A stretch of 64,000 bases of DNA from Populus alba (taxonomy: Eukaryota; Streptophyta; Magnoliopsida; Malpighiales; Salicaceae). The translations under genes were made by a program, and so were the position numbers. The notes under the pieces were generated by a model. That model did no database searches. It saw nothing but the letters and a program-made list of their open reading frames with translations, and was not told the origin of the DNA. Each line of letters begins with the position of its first letter. Position 1 is the stretch's first letter. The stretch is taken from NCBI RefSeq assembly GCF_005239225.2, contig NC_133289.1, positions 6,145,501-6,209,500 on the forward strand. Direction: 5' to 3'. Shown here piece after piece: positions 25,201 through 36,393 of the stretch.

Positions 25201-26836
25201 GGGCTCTAGACACTTTGAAAGTATGCTAGGGTTTGTACTTTCCACCAAATAAATAACACAGAGACCCAAATTTAAACTTCATCCAACCTTTAATTAGGTT
25301 TAAAAATAATAGATGGTAAAGGGATTGAACCTTCTATTATTCTCTCTATACATGTTGTCAAGGTTAATAGCTATATAAACAACTATAGATTTATATAATC
25401 TCTCTTCTTCTTATTTATATATAGTCATAAATTCTTCAATACTTGCATACTTGCATCAAAGTCTTTTTTAGGCCTTCACCCCTCTTTATTTTAGCTAATT
25501 TAATTATCGAATGATCCGCGCATTCTTTAAATTGATATATTATAGACAATTAGTGGTAATTTGAGCATGTATAAATCATATGTAAATTAATTAGACGAAA
25601 TATATCACGTGCCTTTAATAAGAAAGAAAGAAAAAAAGAAATCATATAGTGATATTGTCCGGATGATTATGTTTGGCATAAAATTGATAGAATTAATTAT
25701 AAGATTTGGGATTCCATTGATAACATGATTATACATTTGAGACTAAATTGAAGTTTTTCTATAATATAACAACCCCCACAGAGATTTCGATAGGATTATT
25801 CCCACCAAGATTTGCAATCAACCAAAAAAACAAAAAAAAAAACAGAGAGATTTGGATAGGGTTAAACTGTTAATATAACTCCCACTCAAAAACACGAAAC
25901 TAAAGAACAACCCCAGCTTTCCACAATTATGAGAGCCAGGCAGATCGTTCTCAACATTGAGTTTGTTTTATTCTCTGTTTGCCATCCTTTTTCTAACGCC
26001 TTTTCCTTTTCCTTGTCAGTTTTTGTTTCTTAAATAATCTAACACAAGAGAAAAGAGAGGGCATGGCTTATGTCCTGGTTCACAGGTGAGCTGATAATTG
26101 ATGGAAAAAAGCTTTCACTCAGCTAATAATTCATAGACAAAAGGCTAGCTTCCCTTCCAAATAACTCTGCTACGTTACAGAGAAGTACGTGGAATCCAAA
26201 ATTTCTATGTTTTGGTCTCCAGCTAGGGTTATAATATATAAAAACGTTACCACGTAAGTGTTACAAAACAACGAAGTCCCTGTGCATGGGTGTTGGGTTT
26301 GAAAAAGACCTCTCAAAACGCGAGTGATGGGTTCAAAATAGACGCTTTACAGTCCTAATAATGCTCATTATGCTGTGTTTTGAATAGACTCCACACAAAT
26401 ATTTAACCCGTTTTTACACTGTGATTGCCGATCCTTTCAAGCCAGAGTTGTGACAAATATTTTGTTATTTGCTTCCTTCATCTGGACAAGGGAAGAGCAC
26501 GTCTTCTACTCGAGTTTTGCAGTAAAAGCTAGAGTATATATCGATAACAATAGTTAAGCATTTTCGAAGCGATTAAAACTAATATATCTCATGTATAATT
26601 AAGTTCATAACTGAGAGACATACAATAATTTGAGGGAAAATTGGCCCCAGTTTTTTAAACATGACATTACATTATTTGATGACAATGACTCGGAATTTCT
26701 CCCTGAAATGTTTTTCAATAAGAACTAGGACAATTTGTATAGACCTGTCAACAAAATCAAGTGCAACGTTGATGTTTTGATTAGGGTCCATGAAGAATAG
26801 GTTTGTATAAATCTCTCGTAAAAAAATTATTTCAAT

Positions 26837-27112
26837 ATAAAAGTTTAAACTATTGGGTAAGGTCTTAGGATACGATTTATATTATTATCTAACACATCCT
26901 CTTAAGTGAAAACTTTTTAAATTTGAAAACTTATACAAATCTACATTACCTTATACTTGATTTTTATCAAATAAATAGAAATAGTGAGATTCAAATTCGT
27001 GACTACTTGCATGGTCATTAATGTTCTGATCCCATGTCAAAGAACCATCTCAATCTAAAAGCTTAAGTTATTGAGTAAAGTTCCATGATATGATTTATAT
27101 TATTTTCTAAGA
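26837..27112. repeat. Pair of diverged direct repeats of about 55 bp
   Basis: Sequences starting near 26837 and 27052 share the pattern AAAAG(C/T)TTAA followed by GATTTATATTATTWTCTAA, about 215 bp apart in the same orientation. The element may be a dispersed repeat. It is non-coding. Confidence 0.5.
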
Positions 27113-29308
27113 GCTCTTTATTATCAAATTAAGATAGAATAAGTGTTTAGGTGATTTAAACAATTATATTAGTCATCCTCTCTATTTATATAATTAGGGA
27201 TATATATAATATTAACAATGCAACCTTCCTGCACATAATCAAACCGTACAAGCTAGGTAACATGGTTTGTTATATAATTATATTCTCTATAATAAGTATA
27301 TATAATTAGCAATTGACTTGGAATAGTGATCATATAGTTAAAAATAAATAAATATCATATCAAATAGCGATGTTAACTTAAAAAATCTCGACTGTTAAAT
27401 AATATTTTGAAAATAATTTTATATTAACGTTAATGGATTTAAATTTTAGAAGAACCCGCCGAGAGAAGAACCTCTTAGTATAAACATAGATGATCATACT
27501 GAAAGAACTTAGTTTTGGTGATTCTTCCATCAAGAAATGAAAAAAAAATAAAAAATAAAAAGTACGGTGTGTGTGTGTGTGGGGGGCCATGGGAATAAGC
27601 CTGGCCTAAGAATGGAAGGGAGTGCAGTAAAACGCCAAAAGGAAAAAACCCATGAAAACCCATCAAAATTCCTTATTGCCAGAAACAGCAAAAGCGCCAG
27701 CTCTATATCTATCTGCCTCTGAAGTTAGAGGAACGCATGCCCTAAGAAGCTGACACAAACACACATACAAACACCCTAAACACTCACCTCTCCATCTTTT
27801 CTTTCTTTGATGGCTCACCTTTTCAAGCTACCACCATGGATTCTCTTAGCCAGTGCAAAACCCATCACTCCTCTCAAGAGATAGTGTACTAGATTCTATT
27901 TTCACACTTTCTTTCCTCCCTTTCATCATCTATCATGCATGAGAGAGAGAGATTAAAAAAATAATCATTATTATATATTTCTCTCTATAGTGTAAGCAGA
28001 TTATATATTGGTGATGATGTGTTTATTTTGCATGGGAATATATAACAAATCATGAATCGCGATCATGATCCTTTTGGGTCATTATTTTTTTATTTATTTC
28101 GAGTATTTGTAAGACCCCACTCCCACTCTTGCTGTCATCATTGCAGCTGAGATGGTGGTGGGGATGGTGTTTCTTTTTAACTTTGAACTTACCTTTTTCT
28201 GGGTAGGGTTGAAGGAATGTCTCTTTGCATGAGCTTGTGAATTTTCTCTTTTTTCATCAATCTTCGTGCCCTCCACTTGTCTTGGGACTATGGATTATTG
28301 TTCACTTTGTGCGTTTTAAATGGAATGGAAGGAACTTTCAAGCTTAATTAAGCTTTGGTTCTTTCTTGCTAGTTAGTGATTAACGTTTTCCCATGTCAGT
28401 TTCGCTCTTGTCATTGTTAATAGACAGCTCTAAAACACTACTTGTGGTGATTTGCAATAAAGTTGGAGAAGGTGTAGGCATTACAAATAAAATGTAGAGC
28501 TTTTATCCATGCCCTGAAGAACTATTTCCTTTCTTTTTCAGAAAGAAAAAAAAACGTAATATTATATATATGCTTGCTCACACACGAAAGAAAAATAAGA
28601 AAAATAGTTTGATAAATGAGATTTTCTTTGATGGTTGCACTTTAATCTCTTTTAAAGAACATATGACATGCATAAATGGGGTAGTGATTTGAATTAAGAA
28701 GACGGATATGAAATATCCAAATAAATCCCATGTTTGCTTTCGTGGTTGGATTTTGTAATTAGATAATTACATGAATCATATCACTAACCTAATATATTTT
28801 ATTTTATAAAAAAACTAATAATATTTTCCTTCAATTTTCCACATTTTGGAGCTTTTTATACGAGCTATGTGCAGATTGATGGCTATGAATGATAAATGAC
28901 TTCATTGAAGTTTCATAGACTCATCATCGTAGCCCAGAGTTTCCCTTCAAACAGTGGATTGGGCCTGGTAATGATTATCCAGGCCTGGCATGTCAAGAAC
29001 TCACTTCCATGTTTTGTTTTATTCCAGCACACTGAACCCACCGTCTAGGAACCATACCCCATTTCTCTGGATCCTCACACGAGGAGCTTCTGAATTGGTT
29101 GCCGAAAAGAGAAATTATTAGGTTCTCTTTGACGTTTTGTTCTGCCATACATATAAAAGGGACTCATCATAATTAGTTTATTTCCAGCAACACTTTTTTT
29201 TAAATGAAAACAAAAATACAGGAGTTGTTAATGTTTTTTATCATTAAATTTTTTTATTAACTCTAAACTAAAAAGTTTATACATGTATTCAATATAATAA
29301 ATTAAAAA

Positions 29309-29345
<37 letters not shown>

Positions 29346-30186
29346 AAACAATAATAAATTAATTGATTCAGATCAAAGATTGAGTCGAAAGGTTGAGATA
29401 AAAATGTTATTTAAAAAAAAAAACTAAATATTTGTTTTAATTTGAGATTGTATCTTCTAAAATTTTAATTGATTTAAATCAAAAAAATTTTATTTTATTT
29501 TCTCAAATCAACCATAAACTTAATATTAAAACTTATTTTTAACATCATGAAAGTCTCATATAACGCTAACAAAAATAAAATATTAAACTCTATCTCAAAT
29601 TAACTTATTGTAAAATGATTAAAATGAGAATAAAACCGAAATTTTTGAAAAAAGCCACCTTATTTCTTCACTTTTTTACTTTGATTTTTCTTTCTTTCAA
29701 TCTTTTTCCTTAAATTGTAAGCAATTGGCCGGCTTTATGGGGTAGTTAATTTTTTTTTAATAGTATAATAATAACAAATAGGAAGTCTCACTTTTATGGG
29801 ATAACCCACCATCTCAGTGATGGGTTTGATTTCCTAGCGTAGTGCAGGGATGCTCAATTTCTTGTTTAACGGATTTGAAATCAAGTTTTTGCACTCTGCA
29901 GGCCAGCCAATCCACTAATGAATACGATTCAAGCGTGTAGTCTAGGCCCATTGGAGCAGCTCATTATTGGGTCACTAACCCACAAAGCAAACCTAACTTT
30001 CTATACTTCCTAAGCCTAAATCATGAATGGGCCTGATATAAAAAGGCCCCCACATTAGATGGGCCTCGTTTCTTAGGCAAATTTGTTTGTCCCCATTTGG
30101 TGAAGGCAGAGGTGGTGCTGGTTATATTAAAACAAAAGTTAAAAGAGAGATATTTAATGTGCACACCTTTATATTTTATTGACCCG

Positions 30187-30189
<3 letters not shown>

Positions 30190-30237
<48 letters not shown>
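30190..30237. repeat. TA dinucleotide microsatellite
   Basis: About 24 uninterrupted TA units, immediately followed by a T run and the T-rich dispersed repeat. Confidence 0.95.
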
Positions 30238-30239
<2 letters not shown>

Positions 30240-30240
<1 letters not shown>

Positions 30241-30830
30241 TTTTAGTTTTGTTTTAAATTGATTTTTTTTAATTTTATTCTTTAACTTTGAATTAATTGA
30301 TAATTAAGTTTTATAATTTTTTTTTATGTATGATGATCCCAATCTTATGACCCGAGTTATGGATATAAAATTTTAACCATTGATCTTTTTTTTAATCACT
30401 TTTTACACTGATATTTTTTTTTATTTTATTCTTCGACAACGGGTTTATTGAAGATAAAACTTCTTAATTTTATTTTTTAATATTGGATTGTTGATAATTG
30501 AGTTTCATGATTTTATCATTTTGGTCTCATTTATCCTTTTACTTTTCTTATTTGTTTATTTATTTATTTTTTAATAAATTTTCTTTTTTGATTTCAGCTT
30601 TCAACATTAGTTTTATTAAATATTGATTTTTTTTTCTCGATTTTTTTTTATGAGGATGGCTCGACATTACTACCCGGTTCACGAGTTTGTCATGCAAACT
30701 CGGATTGAATTGGAGCGTTTTTTTTTATTTTTTTTAATTTCATCCTTTAACATGAAATTATTTTAGAATTTAGTTTCACAATTTTATTTTTATTTTGATA
30801 AAGCCTTTTTTTTTCCCTACCGGTTATTGT
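30240..30830. repeat. T-rich dispersed repeat, locus 2
   Basis: Phrases such as ATTAATTGATAATTAAG, TCTTATGACCCGAGTTA and GTTCACGAGTTTGTCATG recur in this stretch, as in the loci at 43.5 and 61 kb. Sub-units repeat roughly every 150-180 bp with many indels. It has no coding capacity. Confidence 0.6.
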
Positions 30831-31719
30831 TATCCCCTTTTTTGCTTACATTAAATACATTTTTTGTTGTTGTTTTTTGTTATGATGTAGTTAAATTAAA
30901 TTATATTATTAGACATAGTAGGGTCTATATCTGTTTTTAAAGCTTTTTTTTTTTGCTTTAAAACACACTACCAATACTTGAATATTAATTTTTTTAGTTT
31001 ATAGAAAAAACTAACTCGGCTTGTAACAAAATATAGACCATCTATCTAGTTATTGTATTGGAAGTACACCAGTATTTAGCCCATATCAATCCCAATTATT
31101 TTCATTTAAATATCTCATATTTTTTTTTCAAAACTATCGGTCAAGTATTTTGGCTTTTTTATGTAATAATGTATTGCCCCATATTTCTAAATTAAGATTT
31201 TTTCTTTTGTATTCTCGCAGAGAATTTTCCCTGCTAAATTATTTTTCCTTTTTTCTACCTTTTGGATATAAAAACAATTTTTTTTGGATATTTGCTATAT
31301 AAAAAGTAGAAAAGGGAAAATCAAATTGGGAGGGAAAGTTTCTATTATTAAAAATGAAAGGAGAAAATTATAATTTAGTAGTTTGGGGAGTAAGATATGA
31401 CAGAAGTAGGGATAAAAACACTTGATTGATAGTTTTGAAAAAGTGAAAAGAAATAAAATCCATGATGAACAAAAGAGTTGACGTGCCTATAATGCAATTA
31501 TAACACAGATTATTTATTTATCAAGACTTCAATGGGGGTTGGGTAGGAGAGTGAAAATGTGAAACAGAAATGGCCTTATATACATAATACATAGCTGCAG
31601 CAATTGTCATCTTTTTTTGTTTCCAAGGAAACCAACATGGGCAGATGAAATGCAGGGGTAAAACAAAAAAAACTAGAAAAAAATAATTGAAAAAACTGAA
31701 ACATAAAAAAAATTGATTA

Positions 31720-31910
31720 GAATTTTGAAAAAATTGACCAAACCCAAACCGAGTCAAACTAGGAAAAAAACCGAGCCAAACCGGGGAAAAATTGAGCCAA
31801 ACCGGAAAAAATCAAGCCAAATAAAAAAACCAAGCCAAAACCGAGCCAAACCTAAAAAACCAAACCAAACCGGTTTTTGTTTTAAAACACCAAACTGAAC
31901 TGAAACTAGT
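31720..31910. repeat. CCGAGCCAAAC-type minisatellite
   Basis: Irregular units of about 12-18 bp based on AACCGAGCCAAACC repeat roughly ten times and end in AACCAAACCGGTTTTTG, which is partly self-complementary. The open frame across it (rich in Lys, Pro, Ser and Thr) is a by-product of the repeat. Confidence 0.75.
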
Positions 31911-32579
31911 CTGTTTGAACTGGTTTTAATTTTTTTTAAAAAAATTCAGATTAATTACTTATTTTTCATAAAAATCAAATCAAACAAAAAAACAATCACC
32001 AAAATACAATCATCAAAAGTCTGTATTCATGGTGACAGCCTGAAATAAATATAGCAATAATTAGGTTTCCTGATCCTAAAACCCTTCTTCGTACGTAAGA
32101 GAATCAACCATAAAATTCCAACCCTTTGGTGTTTCTTTTACACACACACACACAAACACAAACACTATATAGTATGTTCATGAATGATGAATAAAATTGT
32201 TTGACATGCAATCAAGCTAAGTCCATCACATTTATCCCTTTCAGAAGAGGGTTTTAATTTCCCATGCTGGGTTTTTTAATTTTTAGTGCTCACTATATTA
32301 GAACTATCCAAGGAGTACTTATGGTTTCAATCAAATTCCATCACTGACCAAGTCTACCAATCTTTGGGTTGATTTTGAAGTGCTGCTAGAAATGGGGTTG
32401 CTGAAATATGTTGTGCAAAAATTCATAAGCAAAGATTAGACAAGAAATAAAAATATGTTTAGTTTATAATCATGAAAATACATAAAAACATGGTAATAAT
32501 TGTAAAAATCTTGTATTTATACTAAGTACATATACAAACTTGCAAAAAAATATAGAGAAAACAATTATAGCTTGCATCA

Positions 32580-33291
32580 TATCTTATTTTAGCAAAAAGC
32601 TTAATGGTGAAACATTGAATTATTCTACTTATGATAAAGAATTTTATATTTTGATACAAGCTTTAGAAACTTCACAACATTACTTGTGGTTTAAGGACTT
32701 TGTAATCCATAATTAATCATTAAAACATTTGATGGAAAAAGGAAAGTTGATTCGTCAGCTTGCCAAGTGGATAGAGTTCATTAAAACACTCCCATACATG
32801 ATTAAGTATAAGTAAGATAAGGAAAACCTAGTGGTTGATATACTATTGCAAAGACATGTCCTTCTTTTTAACTTTAAGCATTAAATTATTAGAATTTGAG
32901 TATGTGAAAGATTTATATATTGATGATGTTGATTTTGGTCAAGCATAGCATGTGAACATTTGACCTTTGATGAGTCTTACGAGGTTGATAGATATTTATT
33001 TAAAGAAAAGAGAATGTGTGTGCCTGACTATTTCATGTATGAATTGCTAGTTCGTGAAATTCATGGAGGCAAATTAATGAGACACTTTAGACTTATTAAG
33101 ACTTTAGATGTTTTACATAGATACTTTTATTGGTCTAAAATAAAAAAAGATGTGCAAAGAATTTGTGATAAATGTAAAGAATATAGACAAGCTAAGTTTA
33201 AAGTTTTATCTCATGGTTTATATACTTCTTTGCCAGTACCTAAGAAACTTTAGGTTGATATATATATAAATTTTGTGCTAGGTTTGCCTAC

Positions 33292-33328
<37 letters not shown>

Positions 33329-33730
33329 AAGAGATAGATATTCTATTTTTATAGTTGTGGATGGGTTTTCTTATATGACACATTTTCTATCTTGTCATAA
33401 AATTGATAATGCAACTAACATTGGAGGCTTATTTTTTAGGGAGATAATTTGACTACATGAGGTATTTTGGAGCATTGTATATAACCATGATGTTAGATTT
33501 TTTTAGCTATATTTAGAAGGTTTTGTGTGGAAAATTAAAATTAAAAATAATTTTTTTAATTATTTTTCATCCACAAACAGATGGTAGGATTTTAACTATA
33601 TTGTTAAGAACTAACTATATTATTAAGAACTACCATTCAAAAAAAATTTCAAAATTTAGAAAAATTATTTATATTCACAAGGTTTACATCAATGTTACTC
33701 AACTCGTGAATATAAAGAATTTCTAAGAAA
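32580..33730 (+). pseudogene. Decayed Ty3/gypsy retrotransposon fragment (RNase H and integrase)
   Basis: Reading left to right, an RNase H-like part is visible near 32584-32720 (with SKKLNGE and YSTYDKEFY), then a tether region (LVVDILLQR), then the integrase zinc-binding H2C2 part at about 33040-33200 (ending CDKCKEYRQAK), then the start of the integrase core (FVLGLPT, then VVDGFSYMTHF). The order fits Ty3/gypsy elements. In-frame stops, frameshifts and a GT/AT microsatellite at 33291-33329 interrupt it. Gag, protease and reverse transcriptase were not recognised, and no long terminal repeats were found, so this is a dead internal fragment. A 24-bp sequence is repeated at 33686-33709 and 33797-33820 at its right side. 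Confidence 0.85.
33291..33329. repeat. Compound GT/AT microsatellite inside integrase remnant
   Basis: About 12 GT units followed by about 7 AT units, placed directly after the FVLGLPT segment of the decayed integrase. The core frame resumes shortly after it. Confidence 0.95.
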
Positions 33731-36393
33731 ACTTAAATTTAGCTTTCTTAGAATGATTTAATTATGAATTTCTAGAATTTTATACTAATGAAAATAACAT
33801 CAATGTTACTCAACTCGTGAGTCGTTGATGTCACATGCAACTCATCAAAGTATGTCATTTTTCATGCATTGTTATTTTTTTAATTTTTTTCTGTGCTAAA
33901 TTTTTATTTTAAATAAAAAACTGTTGCTGAGTCCATATATTTAAAGATCAATGTCAGATAGGAGACTTTTGTTGGCTGTTAACAAATGCTGCTTGCTTAT
34001 TGAGACTTTAATAGGCAATTATACTGTTTTGTTCAGTAACTTAATGTTTATGCAATGGATTATGTTATCTGTGTCTCATTGCTTGGTGTGCTCGGATGCC
34101 AACTATTGTCTATCTAGGGTTTTACTTTCATTCATCATCTTAAGCATCAGTAGCTGAAGCATTGTCTGAGTTGTCAAAACAGAGAAGCTCTTCTTGTTAC
34201 ATTCAAAGAAAGCACGGTTGCATTTCCTTTCAAGGCAATTAATTACTTTTCTCCTGTGCTTCGAAATTCCATGGTAAAATCTTATTTTCCTTCCATTATA
34301 TATATATATATATATAACAAGAGCAGTCATCTTCTCTCATTTTACAAAAAATTGTACGCACATTCACGTCAATGAGCTTTAAGTTGCAAGACTTTTAATC
34401 TGGCATCCAATTACGTGTTCTCGTTGACAAGTTAACTAAAATTCAGATTTCATGAGTGACCAGTTTTTTTTGTTTTTAATCAATTGTTCTCAAAACTCCA
34501 CTTAATTATCCCGTTTCCTAATCATTAGTACTTAACAAAATAATTCCCTTTCAATTATTATGTTTTTTAGAGTGTGTTTGGCAGTGTGGTAGCAGTTGCT
34601 TTTTAAATAACTTTTCGTGTCGAAATACATGCCAATGATGTTTTTTTATTTTTTAAAAATTATTTTTAACATCAGCACATCAAAACGATTCAAAAAGTAC
34701 AAACCGAACTCAATTTTAACAAAAAAAAAAAAATCAAAATTTCAGCAATACGTCTCTTAATCTTCACATAACTGTGATCAAATTGTAAAAATGAATGCTG
34801 TGAGTGCAATAGGTCGGCTAGTTTGCTACTTGCATTTATTGTTGTTGATGATGAAAAATTGAATGCCAAGCCGAGACCTGTAATAAGATTGTCAATCTTT
34901 TTTATTCTAGTAATTTAATTCATCTATTTTTAACAAAATGACCGATGAATAATGTTTAATATCTATAGAAGATCCTTTCATTCAAGTTTGGAAGTTTTTC
35001 AATGATTAAGTCAATATCATATAAGATAAAAAATAATTTTTTATTAGAAAAAACCCTAAAAATATATACATGTCTTTTTAGTAGAGAAAAATTGAACTTG
35101 ACCAATAAAGGCTATATTGGTTTCTTTTATAGCTCATGAGAGGGAAAAATTGTTCATATATCTATCAAATATTTTTATTTTGTTAGAATAAAATATCTTT
35201 CACTCCTTAATATAAAATATTCCTGATTTATCTAGGTAAAATATCGCTAACCGTGTTCATAAAATTTTAGGCTGAATGCTTGACTAAATTTAAAAATAGT
35301 AAAATCTATGTATATCGGAGCTCAACACTTTGCTGAGCTTAGAAATATTGAGCCTGATGATTCACCAGATCCACGTATGTTTAGGTTTAGTGTTTAGCTA
35401 AATTTAGAGATAGTGAGTTTGACAATTCATCATATCCATATATATTATGACTTGGTGCTTAGCTAAAAAATAATGGATTATAACACTAAACTTTATTCAT
35501 TTGTTCAAAAGAGAGGACATAGGAAAAAAATTGTTAATTCATCAATTATTATTATTATTATTATTATTCAGTAATAAATAATTAAAATAAATAATACTGT
35601 TATTGATAGTTAAATGCATGAATTTATACTAGTTTCATTTCGAGTCATTGTATATTTATATTTAAATATAATTAGCTTTATTCATATAAATATTCTCAAA
35701 TTTGGTTTCGATTCGTGAAGTCTCTTTAGAGATATTTAGGCTTGAAAACATAGTATTCACCATTAAATATGTGCTTAGTTTATTTATATATCGATTTTTC
35801 AATTACAAAAAACATATAGATTTAACCCTCAAAATGTTGAATAAATTATTTCCCATGTTATCATTACCATCTTAATATCAAATCAAAAGCAATTTTTTTT
35901 AATGAATATATCAATATAAATATAAATAACACATGCAATACTCGATAGGAAAACAAAACTCAATAAATAAAAATTGGCACCAAAATAGTCAGATGGGTGT
36001 GGTTGTAGTAAGAAAAAAAAAACCTTTTTACCAATTTACAAATCACTATTCATTGTCTTTTTGCCATGCGAGTGGAAAAGAGAAAGGGAAAGCCCTTGCC
36101 AACCAGCCCATAGCTAGCTAATCCACCGCCCACAGCTCAAACGGAGAAAGAAAGATAATATATTATATTATATTATACTTAATTCATTACAGTGTGGGGT
36201 TTAATTAATTATATTTTAATCACCACTTAAACTTCTTATAATCAAGAAATTCAGGAAACTAAATCCCTCTCTGATACAAAAGGCATGAAACCTTGTTAAA
36301 CACAACACCAAATATAAGAAGAAAACATTGAAACACACAAAAAGAAGAAGAAAAGGAACAAACCAAACCCTCTCTCTCCCTGTCACACACACA
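33731..36393. other. Intergenic region and TMK4 upstream side
   Basis: No gene is supported. The stretch contains a MITE (34569-34757), TA and ATT microsatellites (34298-34315 and 35544-35568), and AT-rich DNA. The last 250 bp before 36394 are the probable TMK4 promoter and leader, with a CT-rich leader (TCTCTCTCCCTG) just before the ATG. Confidence 0.5.
34569..34757. mobile_element. Salicaceae-type MITE, forward copy
   Basis: The left end reads AGAGTGTGTTTGGCAGTGTG. The core contains ACATCAGCACATCAAAACGA after an A/T-rich run. The inverted left end is found at the right edge of the 41367-41562 copy, showing that these are one family in opposite orientations. The right terminus is worn. It has no open frame. 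Confidence 0.65.

Larger units (their letters stand above)
21501..29200. other. Gene-poor AT-rich intergenic DNA
   Basis: No gene is supported. Visible items are microsatellites (TA near 24035-24055, TTA near 23539-23557, GA near 24764-24783), a likely MITE remnant at 25035-25200, and two copies of a sequence of about 55 bp at 26837 and 27052. Open frames such as 22166-22414 and 22974-23261 are unrecognised and lack gene structure. A stretch near 27.6-28.3 kb is less AT-biased, but I could not identify a product or microRNA. Confidence 0.5.
29201..32579. other. Repeat-dominated intergenic region
   Basis: No gene is recognised. The stretch contains TA microsatellites (29312-29342 and 30190-30237), a T-rich dispersed repeat (30240-30830) and an AACCGAGCCAAA-type minisatellite (31720-31910). 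The open frame across 31713-31898 is translated low-complexity repeat. Confidence 0.6.

Noticed and set aside
27590..28340. Possible microRNA precursor or non-coding RNA
   Set aside because: I compared by eye with common plant microRNA sequences and found no match or convincing hairpin.
31713..31898. Lys/Pro/Ser-rich open frame
   Set aside because: It is a translated minisatellite with no stop by chance.
33686..33820. 24-bp direct repeat as possible long terminal repeat ends
   Set aside because: Both copies are on the same side of the retroelement remnant and only 111 bp apart, so they cannot be paired terminal repeats.
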